Source of the DNA: Adineta ricciae
Lineage: Eukaryota > Rotifera > Eurotatoria > Adinetida > Adinetidae
NCBI GenBank assembly: GCA_905250025.1
Contig: CAJNOJ010000141.1
Location: forward strand, 105,126-169,125
DNA: 64,000 nucleotides
Reading direction: 5' to 3'
A model generated the notes under the pieces. It saw only the letters and a list, made by a program, of their open reading frames with translations. It was not told the DNA's origin and searched no databases. Below, one piece after another: positions 1 to 10,353 of this stretch (position 1 is its first letter; the number at the start of each line of letters is the position of its first letter). The position numbers were made by a program, and so were the translations under genes.

Positions 1-2
1 GT

Positions 3-890
3 TCATTCATACATCATCTCACCAATTCATTGAAAATCGATGGTGAAACAACGCTATTATGCGATGCAATATTTGCCGCGACTGAATTGCTACAACAACA
101 AGCCTCATACAATAACAATCACGGTCCAATGTTCATTTTTGCACTTACCGATGGCTATGATAAACGAGGAAGTTTCATACAGACCGTCATTGCGTATGCT
201 GAACAACGCTCGGTCACAGTGATTGGAATCGGCGTTGGCCTCGAGGCCACCGGTGTTTCGCTAGCATTTAACGACTGGATCATCGCACAAAATCCACGTT
301 TACTCTCTGATGCACTAATCAATTGGTCGAATGAACAAAGTAATGGAGAAAAACCGTACGAATCACCTTATATAGATAAGACAACAGACTTTCAAGGAGA
401 AGACGGAAAAAAATATTCCACCACAGATGACGTTTGGAACGAAGAAATGAAGACACATTTTGATGCGATAACACAAAGTACAAAACGTACGATTGACTTA
501 ACATTTTCTAACAATACTCATAGTTCACCGTTAACAGTGGAGATTTGTTTCGTTATGGATTGTACTGGTTCGATGGGACGTTGGATTGCGGCATGTAAAC
601 AACATATCAAAGCTATTGCTGATGGCATACAGAAGGAAATGAAAGAAAAGTATGACAAAGATAGTGTTCTACGCATGGCATTTGTTGCCTATCGTGATTA
701 TGGAGATTCGAATCGTTTTGATGTAATTGATTTCCATCAGACACCGAACCTTGCACCAGTTGAAGCAAAAATTGCGAGTCAACAAGCCAGTGGTGGTGCA
801 GATGAATGTGAAGATGTTCAAGGTGGTTTTGACAAAGCATTGAAATTAAGTTGGACAAAAGACAAAAGTTCACGAGCGGCACAGATATTG
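3..890 (+). CDS. VWA-domain protein, copy B, internal fragment
   Basis: Open reading frame in phase from base 3 to the N at 891, aligning without indels to 3653-4542 of the complete copy downstream at roughly 98% identity by eye. It covers the second half of the second VWA domain and most of the third, including the MIDAS-like motif DCTGSMG. After that motif this copy reads Arg (GRW) where copy A reads Cys (GCW). Both ends are cut by the window edge and the N, so no start or stop is present. It is the homologous copy of the A gene, not a second tandem gene; its last codons reappear at 9626 after a missing stretch equal to 209 nt of copy A. Confidence 0.85.
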
Positions 891-891
891 N
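891..891. other. Assembly join B to A (single N)
   Basis: A single N separates copy B (left) from copy A (right). The left side stops in the third VWA domain; the right side begins in the amino-terminal part of the same gene in copy A. Nothing biological is implied by the junction. Confidence 0.9.
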
Positions 892-3800
892 ACTGGTACA
901 AGTACGGGCAAAGTTAAAACGAGTGAAGGTTCTATTCATCCGACAAAGGCATATACAAGTAAGGGCGACAGCGGTAGTAGCTACGGTGAAGATGCACATT
1001 ATCCTGGAGCTGGAGATACAGTTGATCCTACTATTCCGGCGAGTCCACTGTTAATGGATGAAATTGGTTTAGGAGCAAGAGAAGCAGCAAAAAATAAAGT
1101 AGAAACACTCGCATCAGAGGCAGCTGAATTAAATAAAGAATCAGAAGCACAAGTATCAAATATAATAAAACAGGATGAGCTATTGCTACCAGAAACAATC
1201 ACATGTTTGACAACAGCTGCTAAAATTAATAATAAGATTCAAGCAACTATGAATGCTGTTCAACAAATGGCAGCCAACAATATGAGAAAAGAAATAGACA
1301 ATTTGGCCAAGACAACTTTGCCCAAAGTTATTCAGACATCATTACAATTATATCAATCGTTGGAATTCATTGATTCATGTTCAGGTGATGTCAGTGGTCA
1401 CATAAAACGAAGTTGCCAAGAAATACAAAGAGATTTAATACAAGTTTTGGATAAATTAAGCGAATCAGAATCCTTACGTAAGCTGTGCAAACTAAGCAAG
1501 AAGAACGATCTGGCGGCTGACTACGATATACCTGAAGACAGCCACGTTTCGGAGTTGAACTATCAGGGACAAGGCCAGCAACAGCAAACAAATTTGGATA
1601 ATATTAAACAGCTCTTAAAAGGATTCGAAGATTCAAAATTTGAGCAAGGTCAGATGATGGGTGACCCGTTACTACATCAACTGGGTATTCGGCTCGATAA
1701 TCTTCTAGCAAATTATGACACTGACCTAGCCACTGGTCTCGACGAAACGAACAAAGATGGAGACAACAAAAAAGATCCTTCTACACCGCTTGTTGAACTT
1801 CCAACAACCGCGAATCGCGATATAGTTCTAGAGATAAACGATGACGGAAAGACGACCAAAGCTGGATCAGAAAATGTAACAACAGTCAAAGATGGTAATA
1901 AATTTTCTGGAGTGATCCGCGTTGATTTCGGCTCAAGTTCAGATGGAGGCCCATCACCAGAGAAAAAACCGACGAAACACGACAGTTCAAAAGTCAGCAT
2001 TAGCAAGGAACAATTGGAGACTTTCCAGAAGCGATCTGCGGACATGTGCTCTGCTCTTTTACTATCAGCCAACAAGTATGATATTGGAACCATCACTGAA
2101 CAGTGTGATCCCGAACATTTACCAGAAACGGCATTAGATAAACCCCGTTATGCTCTACTTGCTCGCATTACGCGAAATATACAGTTAATGTTATTCACGC
2201 GGTTGCGCTCGGCATTGCAAAAACAATACGGCAAACAACAAACAACACCCAACGATGATTTACAATTCGAATTCATTTTCTGTGTGGATAACAGTGGAAG
2301 TATGAGTGGAAAAAAGATTCGCGAAGCATTAAATACATTAGTTATTCTAATTGAAACATTTCATCGTCTCGAATGGAAATTCGGCGTTGTTCGATTCGGT
2401 GCGGAACAAAAGATACTTAAACCCTTGGGACATGAATCCATGTATAGCACAGTATCAACGACAAGCTCTACTCAAAGCGTCCAGCAAGCAGCCATCGCAC
2501 GGGGACAATATATTCTTGAATCGTTCACAACCGACGAAAAGACCTTACCAGCAACAGCGTTGAAACAAATTGCTACGAACAAAGATCTATACGGTACTCA
2601 AATTAAACCAAATGTCAAGCGATATATCGTTATGATCACTGATGGTATTTCATCTCAAGATGAAACTGATATGTACACGAATCAATTACGCCAGGCCAAT
2701 GCTGATCTCTATGTGGTTTGTATTATCCCCGAAAAGCCGAAGGACGACGACGCAAAATTTTCCAACGAATACAAACAATTTGCCATTGAACATGAGAGAA
2801 AGGCAAATGATTTTATTCGACGTATAGCACCTGAACGAAATCGACTTATTGAAACGGGACAATTAGATAACTTAACAAAAGAAGTTGTCAATGATCTTTT
2901 TCATATGATCGAACAATCGATTGTTCTCTACACAAGTCGACCCGTTGATCCTTCCAAAATCTCTATGGCACTGAGTACAAATGACGGCATGAAATTTCAT
3001 CCAATGATCCCATTTGTCCTCTCCGACGTAAAAGACATCACATTATGGGTACATGGAGCAATTCCATACACCGGTCAATTCTATGTCAATGATGCGCAAG
3101 AAAAACTCAAACAGCAAACGTTTCAACAACAGATAAATATGAATTTCACGTCGGACTCAGATGAATATATCAAGCATTTCGACGAAACACTCGATGCACT
3201 GGAAAAAAGTTATTCAAATCTAGAACTGCATGATGCAGTCCTCGCACTAACAGATCGAATTTTGCAACAAACCGAACAACAGTTTGACGAATATATCAGT
3301 GAGTTAGTTCGTGCGATGGAAGATTACGTTCTTCCAGCGTATAAACCAACACAGTCGTTACCCGACACACGAGGAAGTCGATTATACATTCCGGGCATAG
3401 TGAAATTCATTTGTACTCAAGGACAATACAATCGAATCTATTTGAATCAAATCGGCTCGCAAAAACCCGAGTACCGCATTGCCTTACTTCTCGATCAATC
3501 GGTTTCAATGACTGGGCCAACATACTTCGCATCAGTTGATATTTTACTTTCGATGTGTGCAGCATTGAATCGAATCGGTATTGAAGATTTCAATGTTTTG
3601 ACATTCGGAAGACGAGTCGAATTAATTAAAAGTTACAAGCAAAAATACGATCGTTCATTCATACATCATCTCACCAATTCATTGAAAATCGATGGTGAAA
3701 CAACGCTACTATGCGATGCAATATTCGCCGCAACTGAATTGCTACAACAACAAGCCTCATACAATAATAATCACGGTCCAATGTTCATTTTTGCACTTAC

Positions 3801-4860
3801 CGATGGTTATGATAAACGAGGAAGTTTCATACAGACCGTCATTGCGTATGCTGAACAACGCTCGGTCACAGTGATTGGAATCGGCGTTGGCCTCGAGGCC
3901 ACCGGTGTTTCGCTAGCGTTTAACGACTGGATCATCGCACAAAATCCACGTTTACTCTCTGATGCACTAATCAATTGGTCGAATGAACAAAGCAATGGAG
4001 AAAAACCGTACGAATCACCTTATATAGACAAGACAACAGACTTTCAAGGAGAAGACGGAAAAAAATATTCCACCACAGATGATGTTTGGAACGAAGAAAT
4101 GAAGACACATTTTGATGCGATAACACAAAGTGCAAAACGTACGATTGACTTAACATTCTCCAACAATACCCATAGTTCACCGTTAACAGTGGAGATTTGT
4201 TTCGTTATGGACTGTACTGGTTCGATGGGATGTTGGATCGCGGCATGTAAACAACATATCAAAGCTATTGCTGATGGTATACAGAAGGAAATGAAAGAAA
4301 AGTATGACAAAGATAGTGTTTTACGCATGGCATTTGTTGCCTATCGTGATTATGGAGATTCGAATCGTTTTGATGTAATTGATTTCCATCAGACACCGAA
4401 CCTTGCACCAGTTGAAGCAAAAATTGCGAGTCAACAAGCCAGTGGTGGTGCGGATGAATGTGAAGATGTTCAAGGTGGTTTTGACAAAGCACTGAAATTA
4501 AGTTGGACAAAAGACAAAAGTTCACGAGCGGCACAGATATTGGTTTGGGTTGCAGATGCACCCGGACATACGCCGTTTTGCAGCGGTGGTACAGCTGGCG
4601 ACAGTCACCCAGGTGGATTACCCGATGTTCCACGAATGGAAACTCTGGTGGAAGAAATCAAAAATCGCGGATACTTTCTATTACTATCTGACTTTACTGC
4701 GAATGTTCAAGCAATGTTGCGAAATATTGAAGCTATTTTCCAAAGAGATGGCAAGCAGAATCAAGTGAAGCGCGTCAAACTAAACAATGCCGATACATCG
4801 ACATTATTGAAAGAGGTCATGCAACAAGTCAACACAATTATTGCCAGTGAATTTATGTAA
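892..4860 (+). CDS. Triple von Willebrand A domain protein, copy A (5' incomplete)
   Basis: Large intronless frame, open without a stop from 892, so the first ATG at 1054 is probably not the true start and the amino terminus is lost at the N. Counting from 1054 (1268 aa), residues 1-400 are helical and acidic, without a recognised fold. VWA domain 1 is at about 405-600 (MIDAS-like DNSGS), VWA 2 at about 807-990 (DQSVS) and VWA 3 at about 1045-1220 (DCTGS, then GGADE). VWA 3 resembles the metal-binding domain of alpha-kinase-linked VWA proteins such as Dictyostelium VwkA, but no kinase follows. No signal peptide or membrane segment is seen, so a cytoplasmic scaffold is inferred. The stop TAA is at 4858-4860. 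Specific function unknown. Confidence 0.85.
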   Translation, partial: TGTSTGKVKTSEGSIHPTKAYTSKGDSGSSYGEDAHYPGAGDTVDPTIPASPLLMDEIGLGAREAAKNKVETLASEAAELNKESEAQVSNIIKQDELLLPETITCLTTAAKINNKIQATMNAVQQMAANNMRKEIDNLAKTTLPKVIQTSLQLYQSLEFIDSCSGDVSGHIKRSCQEIQRDLIQVLDKLSESESLRKLCKLSKKNDLAADYDIPEDSHVSELNYQGQGQQQQTNLDNIKQLLKGFEDSKFEQGQMMGDPLLHQLGIRLDNLLANYDTDLATGLDETNKDGDNKKDPSTPLVELPTTANRDIVLEINDDGKTTKAGSENVTTVKDGNKFSGVIRVDFGSSSDGGPSPEKKPTKHDSSKVSISKEQLETFQKRSADMCSALLLSANKYDIGTITEQCDPEHLPETALDKPRYALLARITRNIQLMLFTRLRSALQKQYGKQQTTPNDDLQFEFIFCVDNSGSMSGKKIREALNTLVILIETFHRLEWKFGVVRFGAEQKILKPLGHESMYSTVSTTSSTQSVQQAAIARGQYILESFTTDEKTLPATALKQIATNKDLYGTQIKPNVKRYIVMITDGISSQDETDMYTNQLRQANADLYVVCIIPEKPKDDDAKFSNEYKQFAIEHERKANDFIRRIAPERNRLIETGQLDNLTKEVVNDLFHMIEQSIVLYTSRPVDPSKISMALSTNDGMKFHPMIPFVLSDVKDITLWVHGAIPYTGQFYVNDAQEKLKQQTFQQQINMNFTSDSDEYIKHFDETLDALEKSYSNLELHDAVLALTDRILQQTEQQFDEYISELVRAMEDYVLPAYKPTQSLPDTRGSRLYIPGIVKFICTQGQYNRIYLNQIGSQKPEYRIALLLDQSVSMTGPTYFASVDILLSMCAALNRIGIEDFNVLTFGRRVELIKSYKQKYDRSFIHHLTNSLKIDGETTLLCDAIFAATELLQQQASYNNNHGPMFIFALTDGYDKRGSFIQTVIAYAEQRSVTVIGIGVGLEATGVSLAFNDWIIAQNPRLLSDALINWSNEQSNGEKPYESPYIDKTTDFQGEDGKKYSTTDDVWNEEMKTHFDAITQSAKRTIDLTFSNNTHSSPLTVEICFVMDCTGSMGCWIAACKQHIKAIADGIQKEMKEKYDKDSVLRMAFVAYRDYGDSNRFDVIDFHQTPNLAPVEAKIASQQASGGADECEDVQGGFDKALKLSWTKDKSSRAAQILVWVADAPGHTPFCSGGTAGDSHPGGLPDVPRMETLVEEIKNRGYFLLLSDFTANVQAMLRNIEAIFQRDGKQNQVKRVKLNNADTSTLLKEVMQQVNTIIASEFM

Positions 4861-5101
4861 CTGAAAGAACTTAGTCGACATTCATACATTGCGTGCGTGT
4901 GTTTTTCTCGTTTTTATAGCATTTAATCATGAAATAAAAGATTTGCCAATATAGTTACTATTTACCACGTGCCTATAGACGGTGATAAAACGCACTATGG
5001 TATTGTAGATAAGTAAGAGTCGAAGACCTTCGTTTTTTTTATCGTATGCACGACTAAAATTGAGAAGAAAAAGTATTCGTAATACGTAGTTGTTTTACGC
5101 C

Positions 5102-5791
5102 ATGTTTATACTTCTTCAGTTATTTCTACTTCTTTTAACCAGTCTATTATACTATAAGGGTTCTACTAATCCAAATTTAAGCTCCCACGATGATTACACT
5201 CCATCTGAAGGCCTTGGTTCTAAATATGCAGTCAAATTGATGCCCCGAATAGGTCAACTTTTCGTATGGTCATCTACACTATACCAATCGTTGTATCTCT
5301 TTCTTCAGGCTTTCTCACCAACTGCAATAACGATGTTTTTCCCACAGGCATCAACATCAGCCCATCTTCTATCACTTACATCAATCTCGATGGTTGGCTA
5401 CCTCTTAATGATTGTCGGTGGTCTGGGAAGACTATGGTGTTATAGAACATTAGGAAGGTTTTTTACATTTGAAATAACTATTCGTAATTCTCATAAGTTA
5501 ATCAAGACTGGTCCATATACCTATGTACGTCATCCATCGTACACATTTGCTTTTATGTTAACGACTGGAATGTTTCTTGTGCATCGAAGAATAGCAAACT
5601 TCTTTCCCGATACGTACCGGTTAAAAGGATTCATGTTGAGCCCTGTTGGTGTTGTGACATTCTGTGTGGTATTCTACTTGCTTCTTTTGAAACGTGTTAC
5701 AACTGAAGAAAAAGCGTTAGCAAAAGCATTCGGCAAAGAATGGAATGAATATACGTCAAAGACAAAACGATTTATACCCACCATTATGTAA
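5102..5791 (+). CDS. ICMT/PEMT-like membrane methyltransferase, copy A
   Basis: Intronless 229-aa protein; the ATG at 5102 is chosen, since codons upstream in frame lack ATG. It is hydrophobic, with several membrane segments. The carboxyl half carries the signature of the isoprenylcysteine carboxyl methyltransferase / phospholipid methyltransferase superfamily: GRLWCYRTLGRFFTFE, then GPYTYVRHPSY near residues 137-147 (SAM-binding region), then a TEEKAL...EWNEY stretch near 200-218 and FIP at the end. Members methylate the carboxyl group of prenylated cysteine, or a lipid headgroup, in the ER membrane; the substrate here cannot be told. The CYRTLGRFFTFE spelling and lack of introns recall fungal ICMT-like proteins, so horizontal origin is possible. 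Copy B is at 10354. Confidence 0.8.
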   Translation: MFILLQLFLLLLTSLLYYKGSTNPNLSSHDDYTPSEGLGSKYAVKLMPRIGQLFVWSSTLYQSLYLFLQAFSPTAITMFFPQASTSAHLLSLTSISMVGYLLMIVGGLGRLWCYRTLGRFFTFEITIRNSHKLIKTGPYTYVRHPSYTFAFMLTTGMFLVHRRIANFFPDTYRLKGFMLSPVGVVTFCVVFYLLLLKRVTTEEKALAKAFGKEWNEYTSKTKRFIPTIM

Positions 5792-5984
5792 GTCGCAACA
5801 GTTGCATCCTATGAACTAAATGAAATAGTTCGTTTTTCTTCCTCCAATGTTTTCAAAGTATCTTTCTGTCAAACGCAAAGAATTTGTTCGAAAAGTTCAT
5901 GCGATGAGAAGCACAGCTTGTTTCCAGTCAGTTCGAACTTTTTTTCACAAATAAATGCTTGATCTCCTTCAATGCTGCTATTAC

Positions 5985-6446
5985 TCATTGTGTACAGTAT
6001 CGATAATAGCATACGGGAGCTGCGTATAATCCATGAACATAAAATCGATTGCAATTCGTTATTTGAATGCCGTAGATATAACCAAAACATGGATTATCAT
6101 CGAATGCAAAACAGACAATAACATCTATCGTTAAGCCAGCAATTGATGGATATCCTGAAATTGTCCAACCTGAAGCATTATTCGGTGTTGTTGTAGCTAA
6201 TTGTGTGCCACTGGGATTGACAAATCGAACGTATTGTCGAAATATCAGAAGATCTGTTGTTAAACGTGTTTCATTCACGATCGTTGTATAATTGTAGCAT
6301 TGTTGTGGCAGTGACACAGTATTAGTAATACTTGTAGCTAAATAGGCCAAAATTGTATGAATCTCGGCGTATCCGACAATTCAAAATGGTCTTTTGCTAG
6401 CTTGAGGAGATGATACTGGTGCCCGTGGTTGTGACTGTAGAAAAGT
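5985..6446 (-). pseudogene. D8C-domain (uromodulin-like) gene relic, copy A
   Basis: A minus-strand exon begins after a good acceptor (TTTTCTTCCAG, exon from 6446) and ends with TGA at 5985-5987. The carboxyl part (YNYTTI..., GWTISGYPS, VCFAFD, then NRFYV...P.CYYRYCT) matches the D8C domain of uromodulin/GP2/OIT3, a cysteine-rich extracellular domain. The usual CD...W segment is missing. An in-frame TGA at 6381-6383 interrupts the exon, and the same TGA is in copy B (11631), so it predates the split of the copies. No upstream exon was found. Either a decayed secreted-protein gene or an exon whose true boundary lies after the TGA; no AG acceptor is obvious there. Confidence 0.65.
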
Positions 6447-7629
6447 CTGGAAGAAAAATATAATTAGTCTGTCAGACATTCACTCACGACTATAAGTGTA
6501 CTCTCGTGTTTTTTTCTCAAATAATTTGGTTTGTTTAGATGAGAAGTAGAACAAGAGTGATGATAGAGACGAAAAAAAAAACTCGTTGAAAAAAAGAGAG
6601 AAGGGTGTTCATCTTCAACTGACTCGCTTGTTCATATCTGTTGTGCGATGGATGTTATAGTTATAATAGCTTCACTGTTGCAACGCTTATTGTTACGATG
6701 AAAGGCTTTCTTTTATTCCAAGAACTGATATATTTACATATGAACGATCAGTTTAAATGAGAATAAACTTCACTTTTACCGATTTTTTTGTATGGCAACA
6801 CCGGGATTGACGAGCTACGGAGTGAAAATAGAAGACAAAGAACTTTCATACCGACAAGGCTTTAGTTATTCACGGATGCCGCAACTTTAGCCCCATGAGA
6901 CGTCTTAGGTCGAATGAAAGATTCAACTAAGATAGTGATATTCCCGATACGTTTCTTTCAACTTGTTTTTACGCAAATAATGCGTTTCCCGTCAGTTTCG
7001 TTGGACAGTTTCAGCAGGTATCTGATGCGAAACTGTCGTTAGAAAAAGTTTAGGCAATGAATAATGAACTCGATCTATTTAATATAAGTCAACTATATTT
7101 GACTCTGATCTTTTTTCTTTGAATCATGTATCGAGATCGAAACCTTTTCACTTGGCAAAAGAAACAAAGTACACGAAGTTCATTCAACCGTTTACACGGT
7201 AACTTTCGAAAGGAATGTCCGATTCCGCTGAAATGTTCGATACACAGTAGAAAATGAGATTGATTTATGAGCTACTGTGAAAGTGTTGATATTTCCCAAT
7301 GTTTCGTCATACATTTATCGTTATTAAATTTCATATTTCGAGTCATTCTTTCTTCTGCCTTTTCATCAAAATAAATCTCATTTCCATGCCGAATCAAACT
7401 ATCGTCCACTAACTGACAACACAAATTTTGATTTAACGAAGGTTGTTTCAAAACTACGTGAATTATTCGTCCTCGCACAAGAGAAAAAAAAGGATGTGAA
7501 ATAACTTTATCTGAATATTTCAATTGAGATGGTTCGTCTAGATTGGATCATTTACATGAGAATTTCTCTTTCTTCCAAGTTTGATAAATAAAACTTTTCC
7601 TTTTGGATTAAGTTCTCTGTCGGATTGTT
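6447..7629. other. Intergenic, no gene recognised
   Basis: AT-rich sequence conserved at nucleotide level with 11697-12964 of copy B but without a shared reading frame. Stop codons are frequent in all frames. No RNA gene or repeat structure was recognised. Confidence 0.5.
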
Positions 7630-8667
7630 TTATGAACGTATTAAGTCAAATCTTTGGATTCGATTATTTCCACTATCAGCGACATACAGATTTCCTCCAT
7701 CGTCAAATGATAAACCACGAGGAAACTGTAATTGGTTTGATCCATTTTCGTGTCCATTTCCACCAACAATAATTTCACCCTCCTCGTCTCCTTCACTCCA
7801 GCGCATTATTCGATGATTCCTACAATCTGCAACATAAGTTCGACCCAAACCATCAACAATGATTCCTTGAGGATCATTCAATTGATTTAGATTATGTCCA
7901 TCTCCATTTCCATCGGCTACAACAATTCCTTCGTTCGCATCATTTTTCCATTTCATCACACGAGCATTCTGAAAATCTGCTACATATATAGAATGTTCAT
8001 CATCAACAAAGATAAAATTGGACTCATTCAGTTGATTCCCTTTTCCATTTCCACCAGCAACTACTTTCCCTTCACCTTTCTCTTCAATCTTCCATCTCCT
8101 CACATCGTGTTTCTCATCATCAGAAACATAAAGAAATCCAAATTTGTCTATTTTGTTAACCGACAACACTTGATATTGTCAATGAGAATCTCTTGCTGCT
8201 TTCCATCGAACCATCGTATCACTCGTTTGTTCCCCAATCCGCAATGATGAGTGAATTGTTTTGTTGATCAACAATCACGTCTGTTGGCGTATCTAATCGA
8301 TCCATTCCGCTCCCTTGTCCATTGCCTCGAGCCACAATCCTTTTCTTGATTTTCATTCGTTTTCCATTTCCTGCAGCAACAGTGATTGCGTGTTGTTTCC
8401 ATTCGTTGAAAATTAACTCTAAAGGACAAAATTGTATTTTTTGTTCATTTTCTTCAAACACGTTCTTTTCTGAACTGAAATGAACCATAAAATCCTTTTC
8501 ATTCTTTTCGACGTACTTTTCGATGCTCTGATTAAAATTTCTTTGATAAATCCTTGTGAATCATTTTCTCCAACAGAAATAGTGAACATCCTGCACAACG
8601 ATAAGTGACTTTGGCTCTGTTTTACAAATGAAACAATGTGATGTATTGTTGACCATTCTAATGGCAA
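7630..8667 (-). pseudogene. NHL-repeat protein relic 1, copy A
   Basis: Minus-strand remains of an NHL beta-propeller. Repeats are readable as IVDQQNNSLIIADW, GFLYVSDDEKHDVRRW, IYVADFQNARVMKW, TYVADCRNHRIMRW and LYVADSGNNRIQRF, ending at a stop at 7630. Frame breaks: near 8220 the frame shifts by one (a base missing after DWG relative to the expected NKRVIRW), and copy B has the same break; near 8155 copy A alone has two extra A's giving TAG; another shift lies near 8470. The upstream part (to 8667) is not recognised. NHL propellers usually bind protein or RNA; with three breaks this copy cannot encode an intact one unless edited by unseen introns. Confidence 0.75.
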
Positions 8668-9207
8668 AGAATATCGAAATGTTAAATTAAAAAATCTAAG
8701 ATAAAAATGAAGGAAAATTTGTTTTTCTCAAACAACGGAGTCAAACTGTTGAATGTGTGAGTATGTACATTAAGTGAGATATTTTTGAGTATTCTGTGTT
8801 GAATGGTGTCGGCTTTGAAGCGCATCATCGGAAGAGAAAAATAGTGCTTCAACCTCAAGATTTGCACTTAAGGTCTTCCTATGATATAATCATTCTAACC
8901 AACTTACTTTATCTATAATAATTTTCAACATATTTTGTTATCTATGTGACGAAAGTTTTTTACTTGACGATAAGACTGTCGTCAAAAAAGAAAATCTTAT
9001 CTTACAAGATGGTAGGTGAGAATGAGATGTGAACGACATATTCTAGCCATTATTTCTTGTTCTTGGATATAAAACTATCAACTAAAAATTTATATCGAGA
9101 ATTACATGGATCTTCGAATATTATTCGATTAAAAACCGCGTTGTTCACAAAAAAACAATCAAAAGAAATATGGAGAAAAAATTTCGATGTTTCGAAATGC
9201 GTTAGTA
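8668..9207. other. Intergenic, no gene recognised
   Basis: AT-rich spacer between the NHL relic and the 3' end of the FG-GAP gene. In copy B the matching spacer (13292-13487) is much shorter. No open frame or structured element was recognised. Confidence 0.5.
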
Positions 9208-9624
9208 TTATGAAGTAGTGGCTATAACATTGTTACATTTGTTCAAAAACACGGATACTTTTTCCGATTGACTATTCGTGACAATTACATCGATCTTGTT
9301 GTCTTTATTCAGATCCCCAATCGCAATATCACTTGGTTGAACACCAGTTGCATATTTAACCTGCGACGAAAACGTTCGATTTCCATTTCCCAATAGAACA
9401 CTGATGGTATTATCACCGTAATTAATCGTGATCACATCCAAATATCCATCATTATCTAAATCTGCCGTTGTCGCCTTACTAGGATATTTGCCAACTGTTT
9501 GATTTAGTTGTTGAGAAAATGTTCCATCGCCTCTGCCAAAAAGAATAGTTACAGTATTTCGACCATTGTTAGTAACTACTAAATCGAGGAAACTATCATT
9601 ATCCAAGTCACTTGACACTGTCGA
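9208..9624 (-). CDS. FG-GAP/VCBS repeat protein, copy A, 3' end
   Basis: Carboxyl-terminal 138 codons of the FG-GAP gene, stop TAA at 9208-9210. Three repeat units are readable (DLDNDSFLDLVVTNNG, DLDNDGYLDVITINYG, DLNKDNKIDVIVTNSQ). The block stops at the N at 9625, but 9376-9624 reads the same as 13878-14126 base for base, including copy-specific variants (TTCCC near 9385; GTCGCC near 9470). The gene therefore continues at 13878 and this is the true 3' end of the copy-A gene, whose body lies at 14127-16350. Confidence 0.9.
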   Translation of the reverse strand, partial: STVSSDLDNDSFLDLVVTNNGRNTVTILFGRGDGTFSQQLNQTVGKYPSKATTADLDNDGYLDVITINYGDNTISVLLGNGNRTFSSQVKYATGVQPSDIAIGDLNKDNKIDVIVTNSQSEKVSVFLNKCNNVIATTS

Positions 9625-9625
9625 N
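9625..9625. other. Assembly join A to B (single N)
   Basis: Left is copy A (FG-GAP tail, minus strand); right is copy B (VWA tail, plus strand). The abrupt change of gene with no shared sequence marks a scaffolding switch. Confidence 0.9.
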
Positions 9626-9734
9626 CAAGCAGAATCAAGTGAAGCGCGTCAAACTAAACAATGCCGATACATCGACATTATTGAAAGAGGTCATGCAACA
9701 AGTCAACACAATTATTGCCAGTGAATTTATGTAA
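9626..9734 (+). CDS. VWA-domain protein, copy B, carboxyl end
   Basis: The last 35 codons of the VWA gene (in frame from 9627, stop TAA at 9732-9734), matching 4752-4860 of copy A. It belongs with the fragment at 3-890; the stretch equal to 4543-4751 of copy A is absent, so the join is a real gap and not an overlap. Confidence 0.85.
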
Positions 9735-9831
9735 CTGAAAGAACTTAGTCGACATTCATACATTGCGTGCGTGTGTTTTTCTTGATTTTTATAGCATTTA
9801 ATCATGAAATAAAAGATTTGCCAATATAAGA

Positions 9832-10215
9832 GAAATATTCTTAAATAGTTAGTTCATATCTAAAATATAAGTCAAATGAGAACATGTACTGATATGACTA
9901 CAGGACATTATAGCGGTTGATACAGCTTTTACGGAAGCAGCTTGAGTAACGCAAATCAACATAAAAGAAGACGAAATCAATGTTTTTTCGAAAATATCAA
10001 GGAACAATTGTGACAGTTATGGAAAAACATGTATCAAATTTCCCAACGAAAACTCATGATAGTTCAAGCAGTGTTTTCTCACATCAGTAATGCTAAACAT
10101 TGGGAGTCACAAAACGGGATAACAGTCAGCACGTCGACTCCTTTGTATACATTCAAAAAGTACACACGCAACACTTCTAAAGGTGATGGATAAAGACGCG
10201 AAATAAGAAAATATA
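9832..10215. other. Copy-B-specific insertion of about 385 bp
   Basis: Copy A runs from the end of the VWA gene to TACCACGTGCC with only a few bases between (4950-4970). Copy B has about 385 extra bases here. No open frame, clear terminal inverted repeat or known element is seen. Short AATATA-like words lie at both edges, which could be a target duplication or chance in AT-rich DNA. Presence in B or loss from A cannot be told apart from this window. Confidence 0.5.
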
Positions 10216-10353
10216 TACCACGTGCCTATAGACAGTGATAAAATACACCATGTTATTGTAGATAAGTAAGAGTCGAAGACCTTCGTTTTTTATCGTATGT
10301 ACGACTAAAACTGAGGAAGAAAAAGTATTTGTAATACGTAGTTGTTTTCCGTC

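Noticed and set aside
3692..3874. Small plus-strand frames inside the VWA gene
   Set aside because: They overlap a long frame with recognised domains and have no domain of their own.
5090..5101. Methyltransferase start 12 nt upstream of the ATG
   Set aside because: That codon is TTG; the ATG at 5102 (10354 in copy B) is the normal eukaryotic start.
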